A stretch of DNA of 64,000 bases. It comes from Bosea sp. (in: a-proteobacteria) (lineage in GTDB: Bacteria > Pseudomonadota > Alphaproteobacteria > Rhizobiales > Beijerinckiaceae). A program made the position numbers and the translations under genes. Every line of letters starts with the position of its first letter. The first letter of the stretch is position 1. Below the pieces are notes generated by a model. It worked only from the letters and a program-made list of their open reading frames with translations. It searched no databases and was not told the origin of the DNA. This document shows, piece after piece, positions 43,348 through 50,891 of this stretch. The stretch spans positions 310,001-374,000 of the forward strand of contig NZ_JAMLIX010000001.1 in assembly GCF_023953965.1 (NCBI RefSeq), read 5' to 3'.

Positions 43348-44040
43348 TCACGGTGCCGGCGCGACGAAGGAGACGATGGCGCTCTCGCCCTTCATCCGCG
43401 CCGCGATCGCATCGAGCTCAGCGGAGGAGAGGGAGGCGTCGCCGACGCGCACCTTGAAGAAGCCGTTGGCGCGCGGCCCGTCGACCACCGAGGCGTCGAA
43501 GCGCTTGAAGAAGGAGGCGATCTCGCCGGCCTTGGCCTCGGGCGCGAAGCTCAGCAGCACATAGCTTTCCGAGGGCCGCATGCCCGGCACCGAGGCGGTC
43601 TGGAAGCCGGCGCCGCCCTCGCGCAGCGCAAGACCGGTGATCGCCACGCCCTGCACCGCGATCAGCGCGAGCGCGGCGGCGCTGGCATAGGCGAGGCGGC
43701 GCGGCGGCTGCGCGGCCAGAAGCCCGCCGAGCCAGCCCAGAAGGCCGCGGCCGGTCTCCGTGGCGCGCGCCATCAGCGGCGCCGGGCGGCTTTCGGCCTC
43801 GATGCCGGCCATCAGCCGGTCGAGAACCCGCGGCGAGGGCGCGCCCAGGCTCTCGTTGAGCAGGACCGTCTCGGTCCTGTCGTCGCGGATCAGAGACAAC
43901 TGCGCGGCAAGCCCGGCATCGCCGGAGAGCGCGGCCTCGACACGGCGCCTGTCGGTGTCCGAGATCCGGCCGGTGGCGTAGAAGGGCAGGAGCTCCTCGA
44001 GCGCGCGGCGCTCACTATCGCTCACGATGCTGTCGTTCAT
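43348..44040 (-). CDS. Transmembrane anti-sigma factor with propeptide-like periplasmic domain
   Basis: 230 aa. The cytoplasmic part (1-110) holds an anti-sigma-domain-like helix bundle, 'LLPFYATGRISDTDRRRVEA' near 18-37, without the zinc-binding His-Cys-Cys. One TM helix spans about 117-139 ('YASAAALALIAVQGVAITGL'). The periplasmic part (158-230) starts 'ESYVLLSFAPEAKAGEIASF' and has the beta-alpha-beta rhythm of an inhibitor-I9/subtilase propeptide; it matches the VL-x-x-APxAxA start of the neighbouring protease's propeptide. ATG 44040 has GAGGAG 7 nt upstream; a GTG directly before it is the alternative. It lies 48 nt after the sigma gene. Confidence 0.82.
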   Translation of the reverse strand: MNDSIVSDSERRALEELLPFYATGRISDTDRRRVEAALSGDAGLAAQLSLIRDDRTETVLLNESLGAPSPRVLDRLMAGIEAESRPAPLMARATETGRGLLGWLGGLLAAQPPRRLAYASAAALALIAVQGVAITGLALREGGAGFQTASVPGMRPSESYVLLSFAPEAKAGEIASFFKRFDASVVDGPRANGFFKVRVGDASLSSAELDAIAARMKGESAIVSFVAPAP

Positions 44041-44088
44041 CACGCCACTCCTCGGGCGGCGGGGCCGCGCCTGGTGAAAGTCACAGCC

Positions 44089-44649
44089 TCACGGCCAGCC
44101 ACGGTCGATGCCGGCGGCCTTGAGCATCTCGCCCAGCTTCTTGCGGGCGTGGAACAGCCGCGTCTTGACGGTGTTCTCGGGGATGCCGACGATCCGCGCG
44201 GCCTCCTCGACGGAGGTCTCGTGATAATAGACGAGGTCGATGACCTCGCGGTGCTCGGCCGAGAGCCGCTCGAGGCAGGCGCGGATGGCGAGACCCTTGT
44301 CCTGCTTCTGGAGCACGACCTCGGGGCCGTCGGCGTCGTCCTCGAGGCTTTCGGCGTAATCCTCGTCGAGCTCGGCGTCGCGGCGCTTGCGCAGCAGCGA
44401 CCAGGCCTTGTTGCGGGCGATGGCCGTGAGCCAGGTCGCGACCGAGGCACGCGCCTCGAAGCGATCGGCCTGTCGCCAGAGATCCATGAACACGTCACTG
44501 ATCACATCCTCGGCAAGCGTCTCGTCGCGGACGAGCCGCAGCACGAAACGGTAGACCCGCACCTGATGCCGCGAGAACAGCACCTTCATCGCGAGCCGGT
44601 CGCCCGAAGCGATCCGCTTGACGAGATCCTCGTCCGTTTCCGTATGCAT
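44089..44649 (-). CDS. ECF (group IV) RNA polymerase sigma factor
   Basis: 186 aa with region 2 (about 15-85: 'FVLRLVRDETLAEDVISDVF', 'VATWLTAIARNKAWSLLRKR') and region 4 (about 125-178: 'LSAEHREVIDLVYYHETSVE', 'GIPENTVKTRLFHARKKL'). There is no region 3 and no extra C-terminal domain. It is followed by a membrane anti-sigma gene, so activity is controlled by release from the membrane. I could not identify a convincing autoregulated ECF promoter in the 44650-44775 stretch upstream. The operon as a whole (sigma, anti-sigma, subtilase) suggests a response to events in the periplasm or at the surface. Confidence 0.92.
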   Translation of the reverse strand: MHTETDEDLVKRIASGDRLAMKVLFSRHQVRVYRFVLRLVRDETLAEDVISDVFMDLWRQADRFEARASVATWLTAIARNKAWSLLRKRRDAELDEDYAESLEDDADGPEVVLQKQDKGLAIRACLERLSAEHREVIDLVYYHETSVEEAARIVGIPENTVKTRLFHARKKLGEMLKAAGIDRGWP

Positions 44650-44775
44650 CGCCCCTCGAAAGGCCAGGCATCCCGACTCGCACCCATTGGTCGCGGCGAG
44701 CGGGAAGAAGGTTCAATCCGGCGCGCACATTAATCCGGGCGGGCGGATTTGCCGATAGGGCTCGTCTTCACGGTT

Positions 44776-44808
44776 AAGCAAAATGAAAAGGGGCGCTCGC
44801 GGCGCCCC
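44776..44808 (-). terminator. Intrinsic terminator of the DUF6481 gene
   Basis: Read on the minus strand: GGGGCGC, loop CGCGA, GCGCCCC (44790-44808), then CTTTTCATTTT. The 7-bp GC stem plus T-rich tail lies 33 nt after the stop at 44841. It would insulate the convergent-reading space before the ECF operon promoter. It is the clearest intrinsic terminator in the window. Confidence 0.75.
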
Positions 44809-44840
44809 AGATCGCATTCACGGATTGCGGGAAACAGGCC

Positions 44841-45215
44841 TCAGCGGCGCTTGCCGGCCGAGCGCATCTGCATGTACTGCACGGCTTCCAGCAGCACCTT
44901 GCGCGGACGCTCGGCGTCGCGCTTGGCCTGCTCCGCCTTGCGGGCGGCCTCGCGGGCGAGCTCTTCCTGGCGCTTCTCTTCCTCGATGCGCGCGCGCTCG
45001 ATCGCTTCCAGGCGCTCCTTCTCGGCCCGGATCTTCGCCTTCTCGGCTTCGCGCTCGGCGCGCGCCGCGGCGATGGCTTCCCGCTCCGCGCGTCGCTGCA
45101 CCATCACCGGGTCGTCGGCCTTCGGCCGGGCCTTGAAGCGCTCGAGCAGCGCCTTCTTGGCATTGGCGGAGTTGGACTGGCGGTCGGTGAAGCTGCGGTC
45201 GTTCGGGTTCTTCAA
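44841..45215 (-). CDS. DUF6481 family small coiled-coil protein
   Basis: 124 aa, highly charged. Residues about 35-105 form a long Glu/Arg/Ala-rich helix, probably coiled coil ('AREAEKAKIRAEKERLEAIE'-type repeats). The N terminus 'MKNPNDRSFTDRQSNSANAK' and the shape match DUF6481 of Hyphomicrobiales; the function is unknown. There is no signal or TM segment. Start TTG 45215 is chosen from that N terminus. The gene is flanked by the terminator at 44776 and a 308-nt gap, so it is transcribed alone. Confidence 0.8.
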   Translation of the reverse strand: MKNPNDRSFTDRQSNSANAKKALLERFKARPKADDPVMVQRRAEREAIAAARAEREAEKAKIRAEKERLEAIERARIEEEKRQEELAREAARKAEQAKRDAERPRKVLLEAVQYMQMRSAGKRR

Positions 45216-45523
45216 GGGTGGTCTTCTCTCGTGTTGTTACGGACACATCAAACGGTCCGCGCGGGCGAAGTAATCCAGATCGGGGCGGATTGGTATCGAA
45301 ATCGACGCGCGGCAGCCCCGCTTCCAGCGCTTATCGAGCCGGCAGCTCCCCCATGCCGCACGCCGAAAACGCATGCAACGGCGCCAATCGGGCCTGAAGC
45401 CGGGATATGGTCGGCCGGCCCGTCCCTGTCAATGCGGCGGCCCAGATATGCCGCGGCGCTTTACAAGCGCGGCGTTTTCCCCAACAGGCAGGAGGACCGC
45501 CCGCAACAACGCCGTGCTTTCAC
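45216..45523. other. Intergenic region between DUF6481 and proB
   Basis: 308 nt between divergent genes. I see no ORF with family character and no RNA gene. It should contain the promoters of both genes. The frame of proB is open back to 45407 but without coding similarity. AGGAGG at 45490-45495 lies too far (about 28 nt) from the chosen proB start to serve as its ribosome site, which leaves the proB start slightly uncertain. Confidence 0.5.
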
Positions 45524-46648
45524 GTGAAGACGCCCCTGCTTTCCGATTTCCGCCGCATCGTCGTCAAGGTCGGCTCCAGCCTGCTGGTCGACCGGAGCCG
45601 CGGCCGGCTGCGCCATGCCTGGCTCGCGGCACTGGCCGAGGACCTCGCCGATCTGCACCGGCGCGGCGCCGACCTGCTCGTCGTCTCCTCCGGCGCGATC
45701 GCGCTCGGGCGCACGGTGCTCGGCCTGCCGTCGGGCCCGTTGCGGCTGGAGGAAAGCCAGGCGGCGGCGGCGGTCGGCCAGATCGCGCTCGCCCGCCACT
45801 GGGCCGAGGCGCTCAGCGCCCACGACCTCACCGCCGGCCAGGTGCTGCTGACATTGGCCGATACCGAGCAGCGCCGCCGCTATCTCAACGCGCGCGCGAC
45901 GCTTGGCCGCCTGCTCGACCTGCGCGCCGTGCCCGTCATCAACGAGAACGACACCGTCGCCACCACCGAGATCCGCTATGGCGACAATGACCGTCTCGCC
46001 GCCCGCGTCGCGACCATGGCCGGCGCCGACCTTCTGGTGCTGTTCTCCGATATCGACGGGCTCTATACCGCCCCGCCCCACAAGGACCCCGACGCCCGGC
46101 ACATCCCGGTGGTCGAGCGCATCACGCCCGGGATCGACGCCATGGCCGGCGGCGCGGCTTCCGAATTGTCGCGCGGGGGCATGCGCACCAAGATCGAGGC
46201 CGGCAAGATCGCGGCGGCCGGCGGCACCCACATGCTGATCGCCGACGGGCGCGCCAAGAACCCGCTCGCGGCGGTCGCCGCAGGCGGGCGCTGCACCTGG
46301 TTCCTCACCGCCTCGACGCCCGCCACCGCCCGCAAGACCTGGATCGCCGGCTCCCTGGAGCCGCGCGGCACGCTCCATGTCGATGCCGGCGCGGCCCGCG
46401 CGCTCAGCGGCGGCGCGAGCCTCCTGCCGGTCGGCGTCGCCCGCATCGAGGGCGAGTTCGCGCGCGGCGACGCGGTGCTGATCCGCGATCCCGAGGGACG
46501 ATTGCTCGGCCGCGGCCTCGTCTCCTACGATGCGGGCGAGGCTGCGCTGGTCCTCGGCAAGGCCTCGCGCGACATCGAGGCGGTGCTCGGCCATCCCGGC
46601 CGCGCCGAGATGATCCACCGGGACGACATGGCGCTCGGACAAGGTTAG
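45524..46648 (+). CDS. proB: Glutamate 5-kinase
   Basis: About 374 aa, first enzyme of proline synthesis: phosphorylates glutamate with ATP. The amino-acid-kinase domain shows 'RIVVKVGSSLLVD', 'LLVVSSGAIALGR' and 'PVINENDTVATTEI'; the C-terminal PUA domain (about 280-365) is present. GTG 45524 gives VKTPLLSDFRRIVVKVGSS, the family length; the frame runs further upstream without homology. proA follows after 12 nt. In many relatives obgE precedes proB; here a DUF6481 gene does. Confidence 0.93.
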   Translation: MKTPLLSDFRRIVVKVGSSLLVDRSRGRLRHAWLAALAEDLADLHRRGADLLVVSSGAIALGRTVLGLPSGPLRLEESQAAAAVGQIALARHWAEALSAHDLTAGQVLLTLADTEQRRRYLNARATLGRLLDLRAVPVINENDTVATTEIRYGDNDRLAARVATMAGADLLVLFSDIDGLYTAPPHKDPDARHIPVVERITPGIDAMAGGAASELSRGGMRTKIEAGKIAAAGGTHMLIADGRAKNPLAAVAAGGRCTWFLTASTPATARKTWIAGSLEPRGTLHVDAGAARALSGGASLLPVGVARIEGEFARGDAVLIRDPEGRLLGRGLVSYDAGEAALVLGKASRDIEAVLGHPGRAEMIHRDDMALGQG

Positions 46649-46660
46649 GAAGAGGTCGAC

Positions 46661-47968
46661 ATGACGGGCGACGGCGCATTGCGCATCATCGCGACGAACG
46701 GGGCCGGTCAGGATATCGGCGCCGTCATGCAGGAGGTCGGCCGGCGCGCCCGTGCCGCGGCCCGCAAGGTCGCGCTCGCCCCTACCGAACAGCGCAACGC
46801 CGCCCTCATCGCCATGGCGGACGCCTTACGCGCCCGCGCGCCCCGCATCCTCGCCGCCAATGCGCAGGACCTCGCGGACGGCAAGGCGGCGGGCCTGAGC
46901 GCGTCCTTCATCGATCGCCTCGCCCTCGACGAGACGCGCCTTGCGACCATCGCCGACGCCGTCGCCGAGGTCGCGAGCCTGCCCGATCCGCTCGGGCGGG
47001 TGCTGGCGCAATGGTCGCGGCCGAACGGCCTGCGCTTCGAGCGCGTCGCGACGCCGCTCGGCGTCATCGCCGTGATCTTCGAGAGCCGCCCCAACGTCAC
47101 GGCCGATGCCGGCGCGCTCTGCCTGAAGAGCGGCAATGCCGCGATCCTGCGGGCGGGCTCGGATTCCTTCCGCTCCGCCACCGAGATCGCCGCCGCCATG
47201 CGCGAGGGGCTGGAAGCCGCCGGCCTGCCGGCCGACGCGATCCAGCTGGTGCCGACGCGCGACCGCGCCGCCGTGGGCGAAATCCTCTCAGGCCTTGGCG
47301 GCGCGATCGACGTCGTCGTCCCGCGCGGCGGAAAAAGCCTCGTCGCCCGCGTCCAGAGCGAGGCGCGCGTGCCGGTCTTCGCCCATCTCGACGGCAACTG
47401 CCATGTCTATGTCCATGCGCAAGCCGACCTCGCCATGGCCCGCGCGATCCTGCTCAACGCCAAGCTGCGCCGCACCGGCGTCTGCGGCGCGGCCGAAACG
47501 CTGCTGGTCGACGAGACTTGCGCCGGCACGCATCTCGCCCCGCTCGTCACGGCCCTGCTCGATGCCGGCTGCGCCGTGCGCGGCGACGCGGCGACGCGCG
47601 CCGTCGATCCCCGCGTGACCGCCGCGACCGAGGAGGACTGGGCGAGCGAATATCTCGACCGGATCATCGCGGTGAAGACCGTGCGAAACCTCGACGCCGC
47701 GATCGACCATGTCGAGCGCTACGGCTCGCACCACACCGATGCGATCGTCACCGCCGACGCCGACGCCGCCGCCCGCTTCCTGGCCGAGGTCGATTCGGCC
47801 ATCGTCGTCCACAACGCCTCGACCCAGTTCGCCGATGGCGGCGAGTTCGGCTTCGGTGCCGAGATCGGCATCGCCACGGGGCGCATGCATGCACGCGGCC
47901 CCGTCGGCGTCGAGCAGCTCTGCTCCTTCAAGTACCGCGTCCACGGCGCGGGCCAGACCCGCCCCTGA
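46661..47968 (+). CDS. proA: Glutamate-5-semialdehyde dehydrogenase (gamma-glutamyl phosphate reductase)
   Basis: 435 aa, second step of proline synthesis, reducing glutamyl-5-phosphate with NADPH. The aldehyde-dehydrogenase-like fold has the catalytic Cys in 'LRRTGVCGAAETLLVD', plus 'FESRPNVTADAGALCLKSGN' and the C-terminal 'GVEQLCSFKYRVHGAG'. AGAGG lies 5 nt upstream of ATG 46661. It is in an operon with proB and nadD. Confidence 0.95.
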   Translation: MTGDGALRIIATNGAGQDIGAVMQEVGRRARAAARKVALAPTEQRNAALIAMADALRARAPRILAANAQDLADGKAAGLSASFIDRLALDETRLATIADAVAEVASLPDPLGRVLAQWSRPNGLRFERVATPLGVIAVIFESRPNVTADAGALCLKSGNAAILRAGSDSFRSATEIAAAMREGLEAAGLPADAIQLVPTRDRAAVGEILSGLGGAIDVVVPRGGKSLVARVQSEARVPVFAHLDGNCHVYVHAQADLAMARAILLNAKLRRTGVCGAAETLLVDETCAGTHLAPLVTALLDAGCAVRGDAATRAVDPRVTAATEEDWASEYLDRIIAVKTVRNLDAAIDHVERYGSHHTDAIVTADADAAARFLAEVDSAIVVHNASTQFADGGEFGFGAEIGIATGRMHARGPVGVEQLCSFKYRVHGAGQTRP

Positions 47969-47971
47969 GGC

Positions 47972-48583
47972 ATGACGAGCGCGCCTCCCCGGCTGCCGCC
48001 CCATATGCCCGGCCTCAGTATCGGCCTGTTCGGCGGCAGCTTCAACCCGGCCCATGACGGCCACCGGCTCGCGAGCCTGACCGCGCTCAGCCGCCTCAGG
48101 CTCGACCGCATCTGGTGGCTGGTCTCGCCGGGCAACCCGCTGAAGGACAATGCCAGGCTGCCCAGCCTCGCCGAGCGCATCGACCAGGCGCAGGCTGTTG
48201 CCGACCATGCCCGCATCGCGGTCACCGGCATCGAGGCGAGCTTGCGCACGCGCTACACCGCCGACACCTTGCGCGCGCTGAAGCAGCGCTGCCCGGGCGT
48301 GGATTTCGTCTGGATCATGGGCTCGGACAATCTCGCCGGCTTCCACCGCTGGAACGAATGGCGCGCCATCGCCGCGATGATGCCGATCGCGGTGATCGAC
48401 CGGCCAGGCTCGACCCTCAGCGCCACCGCCTCGCCCGCCGCCCATTTTCTGGCGCGCTGGCGCCTGCCCGAAAACCGGGCGGCGAGCCTGCCGCGGATGC
48501 GCCCGCCCGCCTGGGTCTTCCTGCATGGCAAGCGCTCGACCCTGTCCTCGACGATGCTGCGCCGCGCGGCCGGGAGCGATTGA
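47972..48583 (+). CDS. nadD: Nicotinate-nucleotide adenylyltransferase
   Basis: 203 aa, makes nicotinate adenine dinucleotide from NaMN and ATP in NAD synthesis. The nucleotidyltransferase motif 'GLFGGSFNPAHDGHR' (HxGH-type) and the C-terminal SSTxxR motif ('STLSSTMLRRAA') are intact. It starts 3 nt after proA stops. An in-frame ATG at 48005 (MPGLSIGLFGG) is a possible internal start, because homology begins there. Confidence 0.93.
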   Translation: MTSAPPRLPPHMPGLSIGLFGGSFNPAHDGHRLASLTALSRLRLDRIWWLVSPGNPLKDNARLPSLAERIDQAQAVADHARIAVTGIEASLRTRYTADTLRALKQRCPGVDFVWIMGSDNLAGFHRWNEWRAIAAMMPIAVIDRPGSTLSATASPAAHFLARWRLPENRAASLPRMRPPAWVFLHGKRSTLSSTMLRRAAGSD

Positions 48584-48654
48584 ATTCCGGGGCCGCCCGA
48601 ATTATTTTGGCTTTCGTCGCGCCGCGAGCGCGTCGGGATCGAGAGGATACGTCA

Positions 48655-49065
48655 CTGACCCGTCAAACCCTTGGCGAAGCCGAGCCGAAGCCGCTTCCCC
48701 AGGCCGCTCCCGCGGAGAACCCCTCCGCCGAGAGCATCGCCCTCGTCCAGCGCGTCCTGGAGGACATGAAGGCGCAGGACATCACGATGATCGACCTCGT
48801 GGGCAAGACCTCGCTGGCCGACGCGATGATCATCGCATCGGGCAGCGTCAACCGCCATGTCGCCGCGATCGCCGAGGCCCTGATCGAAGCCATCAAGAGC
48901 AGCGGGAAACCTTCGCCGCAGGTCGAGGGCATGCCGGCCTGCGACTGGGTGCTCATCGATACCGGCGACATCATCGTCCACGTCTTCCGGCCCGAGGTGC
49001 GCCAGTTCTACAATCTCGAGAAGATGTGGGGCACCGACCGGCCGAACGAACGCCTCGCCGGCTGA
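48655..49065 (+). CDS. rsfS: Ribosome silencing factor RsfS
   Basis: 136 aa, DUF143/Iojap family, binds ribosomal protein L14 and blocks subunit joining in poor nutrition. The core includes 'ITMIDLVGKTSLADAMIIAS' and 'VEGMPACDWVLIDTGDIIVH'. No ATG or GTG lies before the conserved part. The best ribosome site, AGAGGA (48642-48647), is 7 nt upstream of CTG 48655 (LTRQTLGEAE), so I place the start there; TTG 48607 is the nearest conventional alternative but has no Shine-Dalgarno sequence. Confidence 0.88.
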   Translation: MTRQTLGEAEPKPLPQAAPAENPSAESIALVQRVLEDMKAQDITMIDLVGKTSLADAMIIASGSVNRHVAAIAEALIEAIKSSGKPSPQVEGMPACDWVLIDTGDIIVHVFRPEVRQFYNLEKMWGTDRPNERLAG

Positions 49066-49077
49066 CGCCGTCTCCCG

Positions 49078-49557
49078 ATGCGGCTTACGGTCATCGCCGT
49101 CGGCCGGCTCAAGGACGGGCCGGAACGCGCGCTTAGCGAGCGCTATCGCGAGCGGGCAGCCGCATTGGGGCGCGGCATCGGGCTTTCCGGCCCCGACATC
49201 GTCGAGATCGCCGAGGGCCGGGGCCGGCGCCCCGAGGAGCGCAAGCGCGAGGAGGAGCAGGCGATTCTGGCCAAGGCGCAGCCCGGCCTGATCATCGCGC
49301 TCGACGAGCGCGGCCGCCCGCTCGGCAGCGACGCCTTCGCCCAGCGCCTCGCCACGGCGCGCGACGCCGGCACCGGCCATGCGGGCTTCGTCATCGGCGG
49401 CGCCGACGGGTTGAGCGAGGCGTTGCGCGAGAAGGCCGACATCACGCTCGCCTTCGGCGCCCTGACGATCCCGCACCAGATCGTGCGGGTGTTGGTGCTC
49501 GAACAGCTCTATCGGGCGATGACGATCATCGCCGGTCACCCCTATCATCGCGCATGA
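49078..49557 (+). CDS. rlmH: 23S rRNA pseudouridine1915 N3-methyltransferase
   Basis: 159 aa, SPOUT-class methyltransferase that modifies helix 69 of 23S rRNA. It has the trefoil-knot motifs 'FVIGGADGLSEALREKADIT' and 'LTIPHQIVRVLVLEQLYRAM', ending 'GHPYHRA' (C-terminal His-Pro-Tyr-His is characteristic). It follows rsfS by 12 nt and overlaps the next gene by 4 nt. Confidence 0.95.
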   Translation: MRLTVIAVGRLKDGPERALSERYRERAAALGRGIGLSGPDIVEIAEGRGRRPEERKREEEQAILAKAQPGLIIALDERGRPLGSDAFAQRLATARDAGTGHAGFVIGGADGLSEALREKADITLAFGALTIPHQIVRVLVLEQLYRAMTIIAGHPYHRA

Positions 49558-50891
49558 GCCCGTTCCGCTCCCTGATTCGCGCTGCGCTCCTCGCGATGGC
49601 GGCATGCGCAACCGCCCTCGCCCAGGCGCCCCCGCCGGACCCGGAAGCCCTCCAGCGCGAGGCGATGCAGAAGCTCGTCGAGAAGCAGGCGCGCGAGAGC
49701 GAGCTCAAGGCGATCGAGCAGCGCCTCGCCGGCAACAAGGAGGCGCGCGAGAAACTCGAAAGCGAGATCGCCGCGATCCGGGCCGACCGCGCCGCCCTCA
49801 ACACCGCCCTGCTCGAAACCACCGCCAGGACGCAGGCCGGCGAGGAGCGGCTCGGCGCGCTGGAGACGCGGCTTTCCCTGCTGCAATCCAGCGAGGCCGC
49901 GATCCGCCGATCGCTCGAAAGCCGGCGCGCCCTGATCGCCGAGGTGCTGGCGGCCCTGCAGCGCATCGGGCGGCGCCCGCCGCCGGCCGTTCTGGTGCGC
50001 CCCGAGGACATCCTTGAAGCGGTGCGCGCCTCGATGCTGCTCGGCGCGGTGGTGCCGGATCTGCGCCAGGAGGTCGAGATCCTCGGCACCGATCTTTCGG
50101 AGCTCGTACGCCTGCGCGACGGCATCGCCGCCGAAAAGACCCGGATCGGCGCCGAGATGGAGCAGATCGCGGCCGAGCGCCAGCGCCTCGCCTCGCTGAT
50201 CGAGGTGAGGCGCGAGCGCGAGGCCAGCGCCGCCAAGGATGTCGCGGCGCAGGCCGCGCTCGGCGGCGAGCTCGCCGGCCAGGCCCGCTCGCTCAGGGAT
50301 TTCGTCGAGACCATCGAGAAGGAGATCTCCGTCGCCAACAAGGCGGCCGAGGCCGCCCGCCAGGCGATCGAGCAGGCGACGCGCGAGCAGCGCGAGCGCA
50401 TGACGGCGCTCGCCTTCAAGGACCCGGCGCGGCTTGCCCCCAAGATCGCCTTCGCGGAGACGAAGGGCCTGCTCTCCCTGCCGGCGGCGGGATCACGATT
50501 GCGTGGTTTCGGCGATCCGGACGGCGCCGGCGGCACGATTCGCGGGATTTCGCTCGAGACCCGGCCGAACGCCCTAGTTTCGGCGCCTTCCGATGCATGG
50601 GTGGTCTATGCGGGACCGTTCCGCTCGTTCGGACAACTCTTGATCCTGAACGCCGGCGGCGGATACTACATATTGCTCGCCGGCATGCAGCGGATCGATG
50701 TCGCGCTCAATCAGTTCGTGCTGGCGGGAGAGCCGGTTGCGGCAATGGGCGAAACGTCGGAAGCTGCCGCGACGACAGTAGGGGTGGGAACCGGGCAGCC
50801 GGTTCTCTATATCGAATTCAGGAAAGACGGCGTCTCGATCGACCCGACGCCGTGGTGGACGAAATCGCAAGGCGAAAAGGCTCGCGGATGA
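49554..50891 (+). CDS. Murein hydrolase activator, EnvC-like
   Basis: 445 aa, exported: signal peptide 'LIRAALLAMAACATALAQ', long coiled coil (about 25-300) and a degenerate LytM/M23 domain (about 330-440). The zinc-ligand motifs of active M23 peptidases are missing: 'IRGISLETR' stands where H-x3-D is expected, and 'YYILLAGM' where HxH is expected. That is the state of EnvC-type proteins that activate N-acetylmuramyl amidases at the septum. It is coupled to rlmH (4-nt overlap) and ctpA (4-nt overlap), the conserved arrangement in this order. Confidence 0.88.
   Translation: MSPFRSLIRAALLAMAACATALAQAPPPDPEALQREAMQKLVEKQARESELKAIEQRLAGNKEAREKLESEIAAIRADRAALNTALLETTARTQAGEERLGALETRLSLLQSSEAAIRRSLESRRALIAEVLAALQRIGRRPPPAVLVRPEDILEAVRASMLLGAVVPDLRQEVEILGTDLSELVRLRDGIAAEKTRIGAEMEQIAAERQRLASLIEVRREREASAAKDVAAQAALGGELAGQARSLRDFVETIEKEISVANKAAEAARQAIEQATREQRERMTALAFKDPARLAPKIAFAETKGLLSLPAAGSRLRGFGDPDGAGGTIRGISLETRPNALVSAPSDAWVVYAGPFRSFGQLLILNAGGGYYILLAGMQRIDVALNQFVLAGEPVAAMGETSEAAATTVGVGTGQPVLYIEFRKDGVSIDPTPWWTKSQGEKARG

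Noticed and set aside
44650..44775. Autoregulated ECF promoter (GGAAC-type -35, CGTT-type -10) before the sigma gene
   Set aside because: Only partial matches such as TGAACC with a poor -10; not above background.
45449..45478. Hairpin GCGC-TTTACAA-GCGC followed by TTTT before proB, as terminator or attenuator
   Set aside because: Only 4 contiguous base pairs form before a mismatch, too weak to call.
49554..50891. Active M23 endopeptidase
   Set aside because: The LytM domain lacks the zinc-binding motifs, so activator rather than enzyme is the better call.
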